From NCBI GenBank assembly GCA_002352225.1, contig DEIA01000079.1, forward strand, positions 25,206 through 89,205: a stretch of DNA of 64,000 bases, in the 5' to 3' direction. Position numbers and translations under genes: made by a program. Under the pieces are notes generated by a model. It did no database searches and was not told the origin of the DNA. It worked only from the letters and a program-made list of their open reading frames with translations. Numbering within the stretch: position 1 is the first letter of the stretch; the number at the start of each line of letters is the position of its first letter. The stretch is from Flammeovirgaceae bacterium UBA2786 (GTDB taxonomy: Bacteria; Bacteroidota; Bacteroidia; Cytophagales; Cyclobacteriaceae). Of this stretch, positions 1 through 5,956 are shown one piece after another.

Positions 1-1
1 G

Positions 2-133
2 CAGGAAGTAATTACGTTGGTCGTATTCGTACTCTTCTCTCTTGTATTTTTCAAAACCGAAACCTTTCGGTGGAACCACCTGCTTGGATTTATCTTTTTA
101 ATTCTGGCTGTATACTTTGTATTTAAGAAGTAG
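2..133 (+). CDS. DMT-family/DUF486 membrane protein, C-terminal fragment
   Basis: The frame is open from the window edge to a TAG at 131-133, giving the last 43 residues of a protein whose start lies outside the window. It begins QEVITLVVFVLFSLVF and ends in FVFKK. That is two hydrophobic segments joined by a short loop containing FRWNHLLGF, the typical end of DUF486 (DMT-superfamily, EmrE-like) membrane proteins. The family is a short four-helix inner-membrane protein of unknown substrate. The next gene starts two bases after the stop, so the two are probably co-transcribed. The family call rests on a short fragment but the motif is quite characteristic. Confidence 0.7.
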   Translation, partial: QEVITLVVFVLFSLVFFKTETFRWNHLLGFIFLILAVYFVFKK

Positions 134-135
134 GT

Positions 136-519
136 ATGCAAGAGATCAATGTAAATAAGTATTTCATCTGGGTTAAAGAAGGCAAATCATTTTCTGAAAT
201 CCGAAAAGATTTAGAAACAAGAGGTTTATCGGACAGTCAAATTACCACAGTTCTATCCACTCTCAATAATTGGGTACTGCAATCAAGTTTAGGGGCGGAG
301 AAACACAAAGCTACCAACCAGTGGAGGTGGGTTGCATGGACATTAATAGGTATTAGTATTTGTCTAGCTGTTTACTCCTATTGGGCAGGTGCCTTCACCT
401 TTATAGTTTTTTCGATCGGGGGGATTGTTACCGGATGGGGAATTCTTATCTACATCACTAAAGCTGAACGACCTGTACTATTTCAATCAAGATTCAAACA
501 TCGAAAAAGGAATCTTTGA
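136..519 (+). CDS. small two-helix membrane protein, unknown function
   Basis: This 127-residue protein is not recognised. Residues 1-50 look soluble and helical (GKSFSEIRKDLETRGLSD, then a leucine/serine-rich stretch). Two hydrophobic segments follow at about 66-85 (WVAWTLIGISICLAVYSYWA) and 88-107. The tail is basic (RFKHRKRNL), consistent with a cytoplasmic C-terminus. It starts two bases after the stop of the DUF486 gene, so it is likely translated from the same mRNA. It ends 40 bases before the convergent acyltransferase gene. An ORF in another frame (425-760) overlaps its 3' end but lies mostly antisense to the acyltransferase and was not accepted. Confidence 0.7.
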   Translation: MQEINVNKYFIWVKEGKSFSEIRKDLETRGLSDSQITTVLSTLNNWVLQSSLGAEKHKATNQWRWVAWTLIGISICLAVYSYWAGAFTFIVFSIGGIVTGWGILIYITKAERPVLFQSRFKHRKRNL

Positions 520-558
520 GAACAAACTGCCTACTGTCATCCGAATACCACCCACTAT

Positions 559-1479
559 TTACCTGATCTCCTGCCCCGGTTTAGTTTTCCACCGCTCGTG
601 CATCCATACCCATTGTTCAGGATGTTCGCGTACAATTTTTTCAGTCATGTTAGTAAAGCTCTGCGTGTTCACTATCAGGTCGTTCTCTTCATCGCCTGTA
701 ATTACCAGCGGTATTTCGGGCAAGATGTGCATATGTTGTTTGCCATCTTCTCCTAAATAAATATAAGTAGGCACAACGGCACAACCCGTGCGTAATGCCA
801 ACACAGTAGCGCCAATTGGGGTAGCGGCTTTCATTCCAAAGAAATCTACAAACCGGCTTTTAACTTTTGTGTCCTGATCAATCAATATGGCAATTGACCC
901 TCCAGCCTTCAATACTTTAAAAAGCCGAACACTCTCTTTGCCCCGTTCAATTGCAATTGCGCCAAACGCATTCCGGTATTCAAATAAAAGTTCGTTGAGC
1001 CGTTCGTCTTTTAAAGCAGTACCAATAATGTTTGGGTTTAGTCCGCGCAGCGCCATGTTGGTAACTTGTAAATCAAATGCCCCAACATGCGAAGTAAGAA
1101 ACATTACACCTTTACCTTTCGCGTGTGCTTTCTCGTAATTTTCTAATCCGTGTGTAACTAAAAACTTTTCCAGATCGGCCAACTTCTTCACGCGAAGTGA
1201 CCGCAGAATATCGCCTGCATTCTTTCCCAGCATCACAAAAACCTTTTTACTTAAATCCAGAATTTGGCGCGTATTCCTTTCTCCGCTAAATGCAAGCCCC
1301 AGATGATGGATAGTACGTTCGCGTGGCTTGGGCGAAAATGAATATGCCAGTTTACCAAGCCAGCCGCAGAAAGCCAGCCATACTTTACGGGGCATCAGGT
1401 TTGAGAAAAAAATCAAAAACCGAATAAAGTAATATAGCAGAGTGTACTTAATTCTCTTTTTTAGAGGTCGGTTTTTCAT
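559..1479 (-). CDS. LpxL/HtrB-like lysophospholipid acyltransferase
   Basis: A predicted inner-membrane acyltransferase of the LpxL/HtrB/MsbB superfamily, which transfers an acyl chain to a lipid A precursor or related lipid. An N-terminal membrane anchor (YYFIRFLIFFSNLMP) is followed by the catalytic HX4D motif in TSHVGAFD (H131, D136 from this start) and by downstream blocks around DQDTKVKSRFVDFFG and PIGATVLALRTG that resemble the family. About 306 residues is the usual length. The open frame extends to a TTG at 1491, but that codon lies inside a perfect -7 box (TATCTTTG on the minus strand, 1489-1496). The ATG at 1479 is therefore chosen, which gives a very short leader. The acyl donor and exact acceptor cannot be read from the sequence. 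Confidence 0.85.
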   Translation of the reverse strand: MKNRPLKKRIKYTLLYYFIRFLIFFSNLMPRKVWLAFCGWLGKLAYSFSPKPRERTIHHLGLAFSGERNTRQILDLSKKVFVMLGKNAGDILRSLRVKKLADLEKFLVTHGLENYEKAHAKGKGVMFLTSHVGAFDLQVTNMALRGLNPNIIGTALKDERLNELLFEYRNAFGAIAIERGKESVRLFKVLKAGGSIAILIDQDTKVKSRFVDFFGMKAATPIGATVLALRTGCAVVPTYIYLGEDGKQHMHILPEIPLVITGDEENDLIVNTQSFTNMTEKIVREHPEQWVWMHERWKTKPGQEIR

Positions 1480-1488
1480 AACACAAAG

Positions 1489-1496
1489 CAAAGATA
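1489..1496 (-). promoter_or_regulatory. -7 promoter box (TATCTTTG) of the acyltransferase gene
   Basis: A perfect match to the Bacteroidota -7 consensus TAnnTTTG lies on the minus strand, nine bases upstream of the ATG at 1479. I see no clear -33 TTG at the usual spacing. If transcription starts about seven bases beyond the box, the mRNA is nearly leaderless. Confidence 0.5.
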
Positions 1497-1521
1497 CTTA
1501 AATTAGAACCGGATACATGCT

Positions 1522-2028
1522 ATGAAAAAGTTATACATTATTCGCCACGCCAAATCCAGTTGGGATAATCCTGAGATGGATGATTTGGACAGGCCCTTAA
1601 ATAAGCGTGGGAAAAGAGACGCTCCCCAAATGGGCAAACGATTAAAAGAAAAAGAAGTAACGCCCGACTTTATGCTGAGTAGTCCTGCGGAACGGGCCCG
1701 GGCAACCTGTGAGGCTATTGCCGAAGTGCTTTCCTTTAATAAGGAAAAAATAAAAATAGACAGGCGCTTATACCATGCTAACGAAGATCAGATTTTAGAA
1801 GTAATACGGGGCATTAAAAATTCTCCGCGTGACAGTGAAGAAGTGGTTCTGCTTTTTGGACATAACCCGGGGCTAACAGAGTTTGCTAATGCTTTACTTA
1901 ATCAATACATAGACAATATTCCAACTTGCGGAATTGTGGCGGCAGAACTTCCTGTTGACTATTGGCAGGATGTTACATTTGGTTGTGGCAGGATGTTGTT
2001 TTTTGATTTTCCGAAAAAGTTGGATTAA
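1522..2028 (+). CDS. SixA-like histidine phosphatase
   Basis: A 168-residue single-domain histidine phosphatase. The RHG motif is LYIIRHAKSSW (R8, H9), followed by the SixA-type stretch DRPLNKRGKRDAPQMG. The second catalytic histidine is H114 in FGHNPGLTEF. SixA proteins dephosphorylate phospho-histidine, in enterobacteria on HPt domains or the nitrogen-PTS protein Npr. No candidate partner is adjacent, so the substrate is unknown. The gene is divergent from the acyltransferase gene, with about 40 bases between start codons, and it ends just before the damaged tRNA-Pro copies. Confidence 0.88.
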   Translation: MKKLYIIRHAKSSWDNPEMDDLDRPLNKRGKRDAPQMGKRLKEKEVTPDFMLSSPAERARATCEAIAEVLSFNKEKIKIDRRLYHANEDQILEVIRGIKNSPRDSEEVVLLFGHNPGLTEFANALLNQYIDNIPTCGIVAAELPVDYWQDVTFGCGRMLFFDFPKKLD

Positions 2029-2032
2029 TCTG

Positions 2033-2078
2033 CCCTGATGAAGGGGTTCTCCCAATGTATCGAGGCAGCCTCTATGTG
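2033..2078 (-). pseudogene. degenerate 3' fragment of tRNA-Pro, outermost copy
   Basis: Read on the minus strand, this is a mutated copy of the acceptor/T-arm end of the tRNA-Pro gene at 2253-2327. The + strand CTGCCCTGATGAAGGGGTTC lines up base for base with CTGTCGAGATGAGAGGATTC at the next copy. A decayed palindrome (TCCCAATGTATCGAGG, 2050-2065) sits where the next copy has CCCCGATGCATCGGGG. The D-arm half is missing. It is the oldest-looking of three units in tandem. Confidence 0.6.
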
Positions 2079-2106
2079 CTTCAGGCACAACCATGAATAA
2101 AAACTA

Positions 2107-2139
2107 TAAAAGCCTTTCCATAAATACAGAAAGGCTTTC
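2107..2139 (-). terminator. hairpin terminator following tRNA-Pro copy B
   Basis: Inverted repeat AAAGCCTTTC...GAAAGGCTTT with A/T-rich flanks. It is closely similar to the hairpin after the intact tRNA-Pro, so the tRNA end and its terminator appear to have been duplicated together. Confidence 0.6.
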
Positions 2140-2148
2140 TTTAATCTG

Positions 2149-2195
2149 TCGAGATGAGAGGATTCCCCCGATGCATCGGGGCGGACTCCATGTTT
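2149..2195 (-). pseudogene. partial tRNA-Pro copy with palindrome in the T arm
   Basis: On the minus strand this keeps the last 17 bases of tRNA-Pro (GAATCCTCTCATCTCGA) exactly, then has a perfect 16-base palindrome CCCCGATGCATCGGGG (2166-2181) in place of the seven bases GAGGTTC of the T arm, then CCG and a GGAG block from the variable/anticodon region. Homology is lost beyond that. It cannot fold as a tRNA because the D arm and 5' acceptor strand are absent. It lies downstream of the intact tRNA and its terminator. Confidence 0.75.
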
Positions 2196-2210
2196 AATCT
2201 TTTTTACTCT

Positions 2211-2245
2211 AAAAAAAGCCTCTCTATAAAATTAGAAAGGCTTTT
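2211..2245 (-). terminator. terminator of tRNA-Pro
   Basis: On the minus strand, AAAAGCCTTTC, a short A/T loop, then GAGAGGC and a run of seven T. It lies just downstream of the tRNA-Pro 3' end and is the best intrinsic terminator of this tRNA. Confidence 0.75.
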
Positions 2246-2252
2246 CATTCTG

Positions 2253-2327
2253 TCGAGATGAGAGGATTCGAACCTCCGGCCTCCACGTCCCTAACGTGAT
2301 GCGCTAACCGGGCTGCGCTACATCTCG
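2253..2327 (-). tRNA. tRNA-Pro, anticodon AGG
   Basis: A full 75-base cloverleaf on the minus strand: acceptor CGAGATG/CATCTCG with discriminator A, D-arm stem GCGC/GCGC, anticodon stem TCACG/CGTGG with loop TTAGGGA, and T arm GGAGG-TTCGAAT-CCTCT. The loop places AGG at positions 34-36 with G37, as in proline tRNAs. C1-G72 and A73 also fit proline identity. CCA is not encoded. An A34 proline anticodon is unusual in bacteria, which mostly use GGG, CGG or TGG. The gene is followed by its own terminator and by two damaged copies. Confidence 0.93.
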
Positions 2328-2391
2328 AGTTTCACAAAAATGAGGTTGCAATAATAGCAAAAATTGATGAACCCAAAGTCCTTTCCGAAGT

Positions 2392-3009
2392 TCAATTCTT
2401 CTTATTCTGTTTCAGATCGCGAATGAATTTGGCCCAGTTAAACGGGTTGAGAAATGGATTGGTTCTGGGCTGAAACCGGTCGGCAGCCGAAGTACTCCAT
2501 TGATCCATGTAGTATTTATAATTTGCCGCCCCGTCCATGGGCGTGGTTTTTAACATCAGCGCAATTAATTCTGCATTTATGTTTTTCTGATCAATGCCAT
2601 TATCCATGGGGATATTGAGAGCTAACACTGCTTCTTTAAAAACTTCTTCGGTTGGAAACGGCATAATCTGAACCTCGCGCAAATACGTAACATCCGATAC
2701 CATCTCAATCACAATAGTAAGATTATCAGGCGCTGCGTTGGGTACAATATAATGTTGTCTGTGATACCCAATTGAACTAATTACTACGCTATCTCCTTCC
2801 AGCACAGGCATTGAAAAGAAACCGGCCGGACTGGTACTGGTACCACGCCCCGCTTTAGGCACATAAATGTGCACACCGGGCAATACGTTTACACTATCGC
2901 TTACAAAGCCCGAAAGCTGAATGATTCTTCTCTTGCTTTGCGCCTGTACATCGCTACAAAACCCTGATAAAACACACGCAAAAATGATTAAGCCAATTGA
3001 TTTCCGCAC
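2392..3009 (-). CDS. secreted CarboxypepD_reg-like domain protein
   Basis: A 205-residue exported protein. A signal peptide (MRKSIGLIIFACVLSGFCSDVQAQ) precedes a carboxypeptidase regulatory-like beta-sandwich: GFVSDSVNVLPGVHIYVP, then GTSTSPAGFFSMPVLEGD, SSIGYHRQ. This fold is typical of Bacteroidota outer-membrane and periplasmic proteins and of TonB-receptor N-termini, but here it stands alone. The C-terminal 80 residues carry no motif I know (NPFLNPFNWAKFIRDL near the end). The start is a GTG at 3007-3009, supported by the signal peptide and by a -7 box 22 bases upstream. It is probably periplasmic or cell-surface with an unknown role. Confidence 0.75.
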   Translation of the reverse strand: MRKSIGLIIFACVLSGFCSDVQAQSKRRIIQLSGFVSDSVNVLPGVHIYVPKAGRGTSTSPAGFFSMPVLEGDSVVISSIGYHRQHYIVPNAAPDNLTIVIEMVSDVTYLREVQIMPFPTEEVFKEAVLALNIPMDNGIDQKNINAELIALMLKTTPMDGAANYKYYMDQWSTSAADRFQPRTNPFLNPFNWAKFIRDLKQNKKN

Positions 3010-3031
3010 CTCTTTAATCCATTTATTAAAC

Positions 3032-3039
3032 CAAAGATA
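3032..3039 (-). promoter_or_regulatory. -7 promoter box (TATCTTTG)
   Basis: A perfect TAnnTTTG on the minus strand 22 bases before the GTG start at 3009. No -33 TTG is evident at 19-21 bases. It supports the GTG start. Confidence 0.4.
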
Positions 3040-3107
3040 TAGATTCGGGTTATTCCTGCCTAATCTGCTCCACCAACGGTTTTTACTATCTTGCAGCCTT
3101 ATTATTT

Positions 3108-3497
3108 ATGCGGTTAAAACACTTTAATATCGATCTGGGGGCGCAGATTTTTCTGGCTTGTTCTGATACCTCGCGCCTACGCATTTTAAACCTGATTTTG
3201 ACCAACGGTGAAATGTGCATTACCGATCTTGAACACATTTTGGAATTTACACAAACCAAAACCTCTCGCCACTTATTGTACCTCAAAAACTCTGGCATTC
3301 TCACCTCTCGTAAAATTAATCAATGGGTTTTCTATCAATTGAAAGACGAAGTGTTTGATATTACCCGCCAAATTTTCCAGTTCTTAACACGCGACCCGCT
3401 ACTGCAGAAAGATCAACAGGTATTTCAAACTCTATATACCAACCGTGAATTATCGCTGAATAAATTACAGATAAAACCCCTTAGCCAGCCACGCTAA
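3108..3497 (+). CDS. ArsR-family winged-helix regulator
   Basis: A 129-residue DNA-binding protein of the ArsR/SmtB type. The winged helix spans roughly residues 10-90, with ACSDTSRLRILNLIL (helix 1-2) and the recognition region ILEFTQTKTSRHLLYLKNSG followed by the wing ILTSRKINQWVFYQL. No metal-binding cysteine motif of the ELCVC type is present, so a metal ligand is doubtful. The stop codon is immediately followed by the ATG of the HAD phosphatase gene (no intervening base), which implies translational coupling and a shared mRNA. Confidence 0.85.
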   Translation: MRLKHFNIDLGAQIFLACSDTSRLRILNLILTNGEMCITDLEHILEFTQTKTSRHLLYLKNSGILTSRKINQWVFYQLKDEVFDITRQIFQFLTRDPLLQKDQQVFQTLYTNRELSLNKLQIKPLSQPR

Positions 3498-4190
3498 ATG
3501 AAGTATAAATGTATTCTCTTCGACTTAGACCACACGTTGTGGGACTTTGAAACTAACTCTTCCACTACGCTTGCCGATCTTTTTAAAGTACACGATTTAC
3601 AAACCCGTGGTATTGCACAGTTTACCGAATTCAAAAAGGCTTTTTCCCGAATTAATACTGATTTATGGATTCGTTACGATGCCGGATTGATTGGCCGCGA
3701 TGAAATCCGGTTTCACCGTTTCCGTAGTATTCTTGCTCATTTTGGTATTCATGACGAACAATTATCGATGACCTTATCGGATGAGTATGTAATCCAATCA
3801 CCAAAAAAAAGTGCCTTGATGCCTAACGCAATCGAGTCGCTTGAATATCTGGCAGGCCGTTACCCCATAACCATTATTACCAATGGCTTTGATGAAATTC
3901 AGGGAACTAAACTCGCTTCGTCTGGCATTACACATTATTTTAAAAGTGTGGTAACCTCGGCCCGGGCCGGCCATAAAAAACCAGCCCGCGAAATATTTGA
4001 TTTCGCATTAGCTGAAAATGGGTTTGCTCATCATGAAGCAATTATGATAGGCGATAATCTGATTACCGATATTGGCGGAGCGCGCAACGCCAAGGTTGAC
4101 ACCATCTATTATAACCCCGAACGATCGGCACATGCCGAAACTGTAAATTTTGAAATTCACGATCTGAAACAGCTCCTGCAGATTCTTTAA
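3498..4190 (+). CDS. YjjG-type HAD phosphatase (noncanonical pyrimidine nucleotidase family)
   Basis: A 230-residue HAD-superfamily hydrolase. Motif I is FDLDHTLWDF with nucleophile D9 and acid/base D11. Motif II is the TNGF region (PITIITNGFDEIQ), the motif III lysine lies in ARAGHKKPAREIF, and motif IV is MIGDNLITDIGGA. The DLDHTLWDFE signature and an all-helical cap C1 match the YjjG subfamily, which dephosphorylates noncanonical or damaged nucleoside monophosphates. The gene directly abuts the upstream ArsR-like regulator. Function beyond the family is inference. Confidence 0.87.
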   Translation: MKYKCILFDLDHTLWDFETNSSTTLADLFKVHDLQTRGIAQFTEFKKAFSRINTDLWIRYDAGLIGRDEIRFHRFRSILAHFGIHDEQLSMTLSDEYVIQSPKKSALMPNAIESLEYLAGRYPITIITNGFDEIQGTKLASSGITHYFKSVVTSARAGHKKPAREIFDFALAENGFAHHEAIMIGDNLITDIGGARNAKVDTIYYNPERSAHAETVNFEIHDLKQLLQIL

Positions 4191-4207
4191 AACCCGACTT
4201 AATCACA

Positions 4208-4215
4208 TACCTTTG
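4208..4215 (+). promoter_or_regulatory. -7 promoter box (TACCTTTG) of pruA
   Basis: A perfect TAnnTTTG in the short gap between the HAD gene and pruA, about 70 bases before the start codon. The -33 region (around 4183-4188, TTCTTT) is only a weak match. Confidence 0.4.
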
Positions 4216-4284
4216 CAAACCTAAGGTTAGCCCTGCGCCTTTTAAACCTCAACTCAAAATTTGAACTTTTAAACTCTTACTGCT

Positions 4285-5916
4285 ATGTCAACCGGTTTTT
4301 TTCATGTTCCTGTACCTAAAAATGAGCCTGTACTTTCTTATGCTCCTGGTAGTCCGGAACGTGCAGCACTAAAGAAAGCACTTGCCGAAGCACGAGCCAA
4401 AGTAATTGATGTGCCTATGTATATTGGTGGCGAAGAAGTACGCTCAGAGAAGAAAAAAGCCCTTACTCCTCCACACGATCATAAACATATACTTGGTCAT
4501 TTTTATGAAGGAGATAAAAGCCATGTAGAACAAGCCATTAATGCGGCCCTTGCTGCAAAAGAATTGTGGGCCGGTTTAAGTTGGGAAAATCGCGCAAGCA
4601 TTTTTTTAAAGGCTGCAGATTTACTGGCCGGACCATACCGGTACAAAATCAATGCTGCTACTATGCTTGGCCAATCTAAAAATGCATTTCAGGCCGAGAT
4701 TGATTCTGCATGCGAGTTAATCGACTTTCTGCGTTTCAATGTGTACTTCATGACTGAGATTTACAACGATCAACCGCAATCATCTCCGGGCGTATGGAAT
4801 CGCATGGAGTATCGCCCTCTGGAAGGTTTTGTTTTTGCTTTAACGCCATTCAACTTCACCGCTATTGCCGGTAACCTACCCACCAGCGCTGCCATGATGG
4901 GTAACACCGTAGTATGGAAGCCTGCCAACTCGCAGATTTACGCAGCCAACGTAATTATGCAGGTATTAAAAGAAGCAGGGTTGCCCGATGGTGTCATTAA
5001 CCTGGTTTATGTAAGCGGGCCTGATGCAGGCGAAGTAATTTTTAACCATAAAGATTTTGCCGGCATTCACTTTACCGGTAGCACAGGAGTGTTTCAAAAC
5101 ATCTGGAAAACCATTGGTAATAATATTCACAAGTATCGTTCTTATCCGCGCATTGTTGGCGAAACAGGCGGAAAAGATTTTGTGGTTGCCCACAAGAGCG
5201 CCAACCCTCGTGAAGTTTCCACGGCATTAGCACGCGGTGCGTTTGAATACCAGGGACAGAAATGCTCAGCCGCTTCACGCGCGTATATTCCATCCAACAT
5301 CTGGGATGAGGTGAAGCAATTCTTGGTGGATGATCTTAAATCATTCAAGATGGGACCCACCGAAGATTTTGGCAACTTTATAAATGCCGTAATTGATGAG
5401 AAGGCATTTAACTCGATTACCGGATATATTGAAAAGGCCCGGCAAAACCCATTAAACGAAATTATTGCAGGTGGAAAGTATGATAAATCTAATGGGTATT
5501 TTGTTGACCCTACTGTTATTGTAACCAAAGATGCCTCGTCACTAACCATGTGCGAAGAGATTTTCGGGCCGGTGCTTACTATCTATGTTTATCATGCTGA
5601 AAATTTTGAGCAAACATTAGAGTTGGTAGACAGCACATCGCCCTATGCCCTTACGGGATCAATCCTTGCAAAGGATCGTTTTGCTGTTGAACTGGCCACA
5701 AAAAAACTTTCGAACTCGGCCGGTAATTTTTACATCAACGATAAGCCCACAGGTGCCGTAGTGGGTCAGCAGCCGTTTGGCGGAGCAAGAGGATCTGGTA
5801 CTAACGATAAAGCCGGAGCAAAAGTGAATTTGTTGCGTTGGGTAAGTATGCGCACCATTAAAGAAACTTTTGTAACACCTACCGATTATCGTTATCCGTT
5901 TTTAGATAAAGATTAA
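4285..5916 (+). CDS. pruA: L-glutamate gamma-semialdehyde dehydrogenase (P5C dehydrogenase)
   Basis: A 543-residue NAD-dependent aldehyde dehydrogenase that oxidises glutamate gamma-semialdehyde (from pyrroline-5-carboxylate) to glutamate in proline catabolism. The ALDH landmarks are in place: LTPFNFTAIAGNLPTSAAMMGNTVVWKP (quoted here as landmarks 186-213, beginning LTPFNFTA and ending VVWKP), the glycine motif HFTGSTGVF near 262-270, general base E293 in VGETGGKD, and catalytic C327 in YQGQKCSAASRAY. The motif order and length match the stand-alone Bacteroidota/eukaryote-type enzyme rather than bifunctional PutA. No proline dehydrogenase gene is adjacent. Confidence 0.95.
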   Translation: MSTGFFHVPVPKNEPVLSYAPGSPERAALKKALAEARAKVIDVPMYIGGEEVRSEKKKALTPPHDHKHILGHFYEGDKSHVEQAINAALAAKELWAGLSWENRASIFLKAADLLAGPYRYKINAATMLGQSKNAFQAEIDSACELIDFLRFNVYFMTEIYNDQPQSSPGVWNRMEYRPLEGFVFALTPFNFTAIAGNLPTSAAMMGNTVVWKPANSQIYAANVIMQVLKEAGLPDGVINLVYVSGPDAGEVIFNHKDFAGIHFTGSTGVFQNIWKTIGNNIHKYRSYPRIVGETGGKDFVVAHKSANPREVSTALARGAFEYQGQKCSAASRAYIPSNIWDEVKQFLVDDLKSFKMGPTEDFGNFINAVIDEKAFNSITGYIEKARQNPLNEIIAGGKYDKSNGYFVDPTVIVTKDASSLTMCEEIFGPVLTIYVYHAENFEQTLELVDSTSPYALTGSILAKDRFAVELATKKLSNSAGNFYINDKPTGAVVGQQPFGGARGSGTNDKAGAKVNLLRWVSMRTIKETFVTPTDYRYPFLDKD

Positions 5917-5956
5917 CAAGGTGCCGTTGTCAACTTTAAACAGACAACAACAGGCC

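Noticed and set aside
425..760. 111-codon + strand frame covering the end of the small membrane protein and the acyltransferase 3' end
   Set aside because: Most of it is antisense to the conserved acyltransferase, with no family signature of its own.
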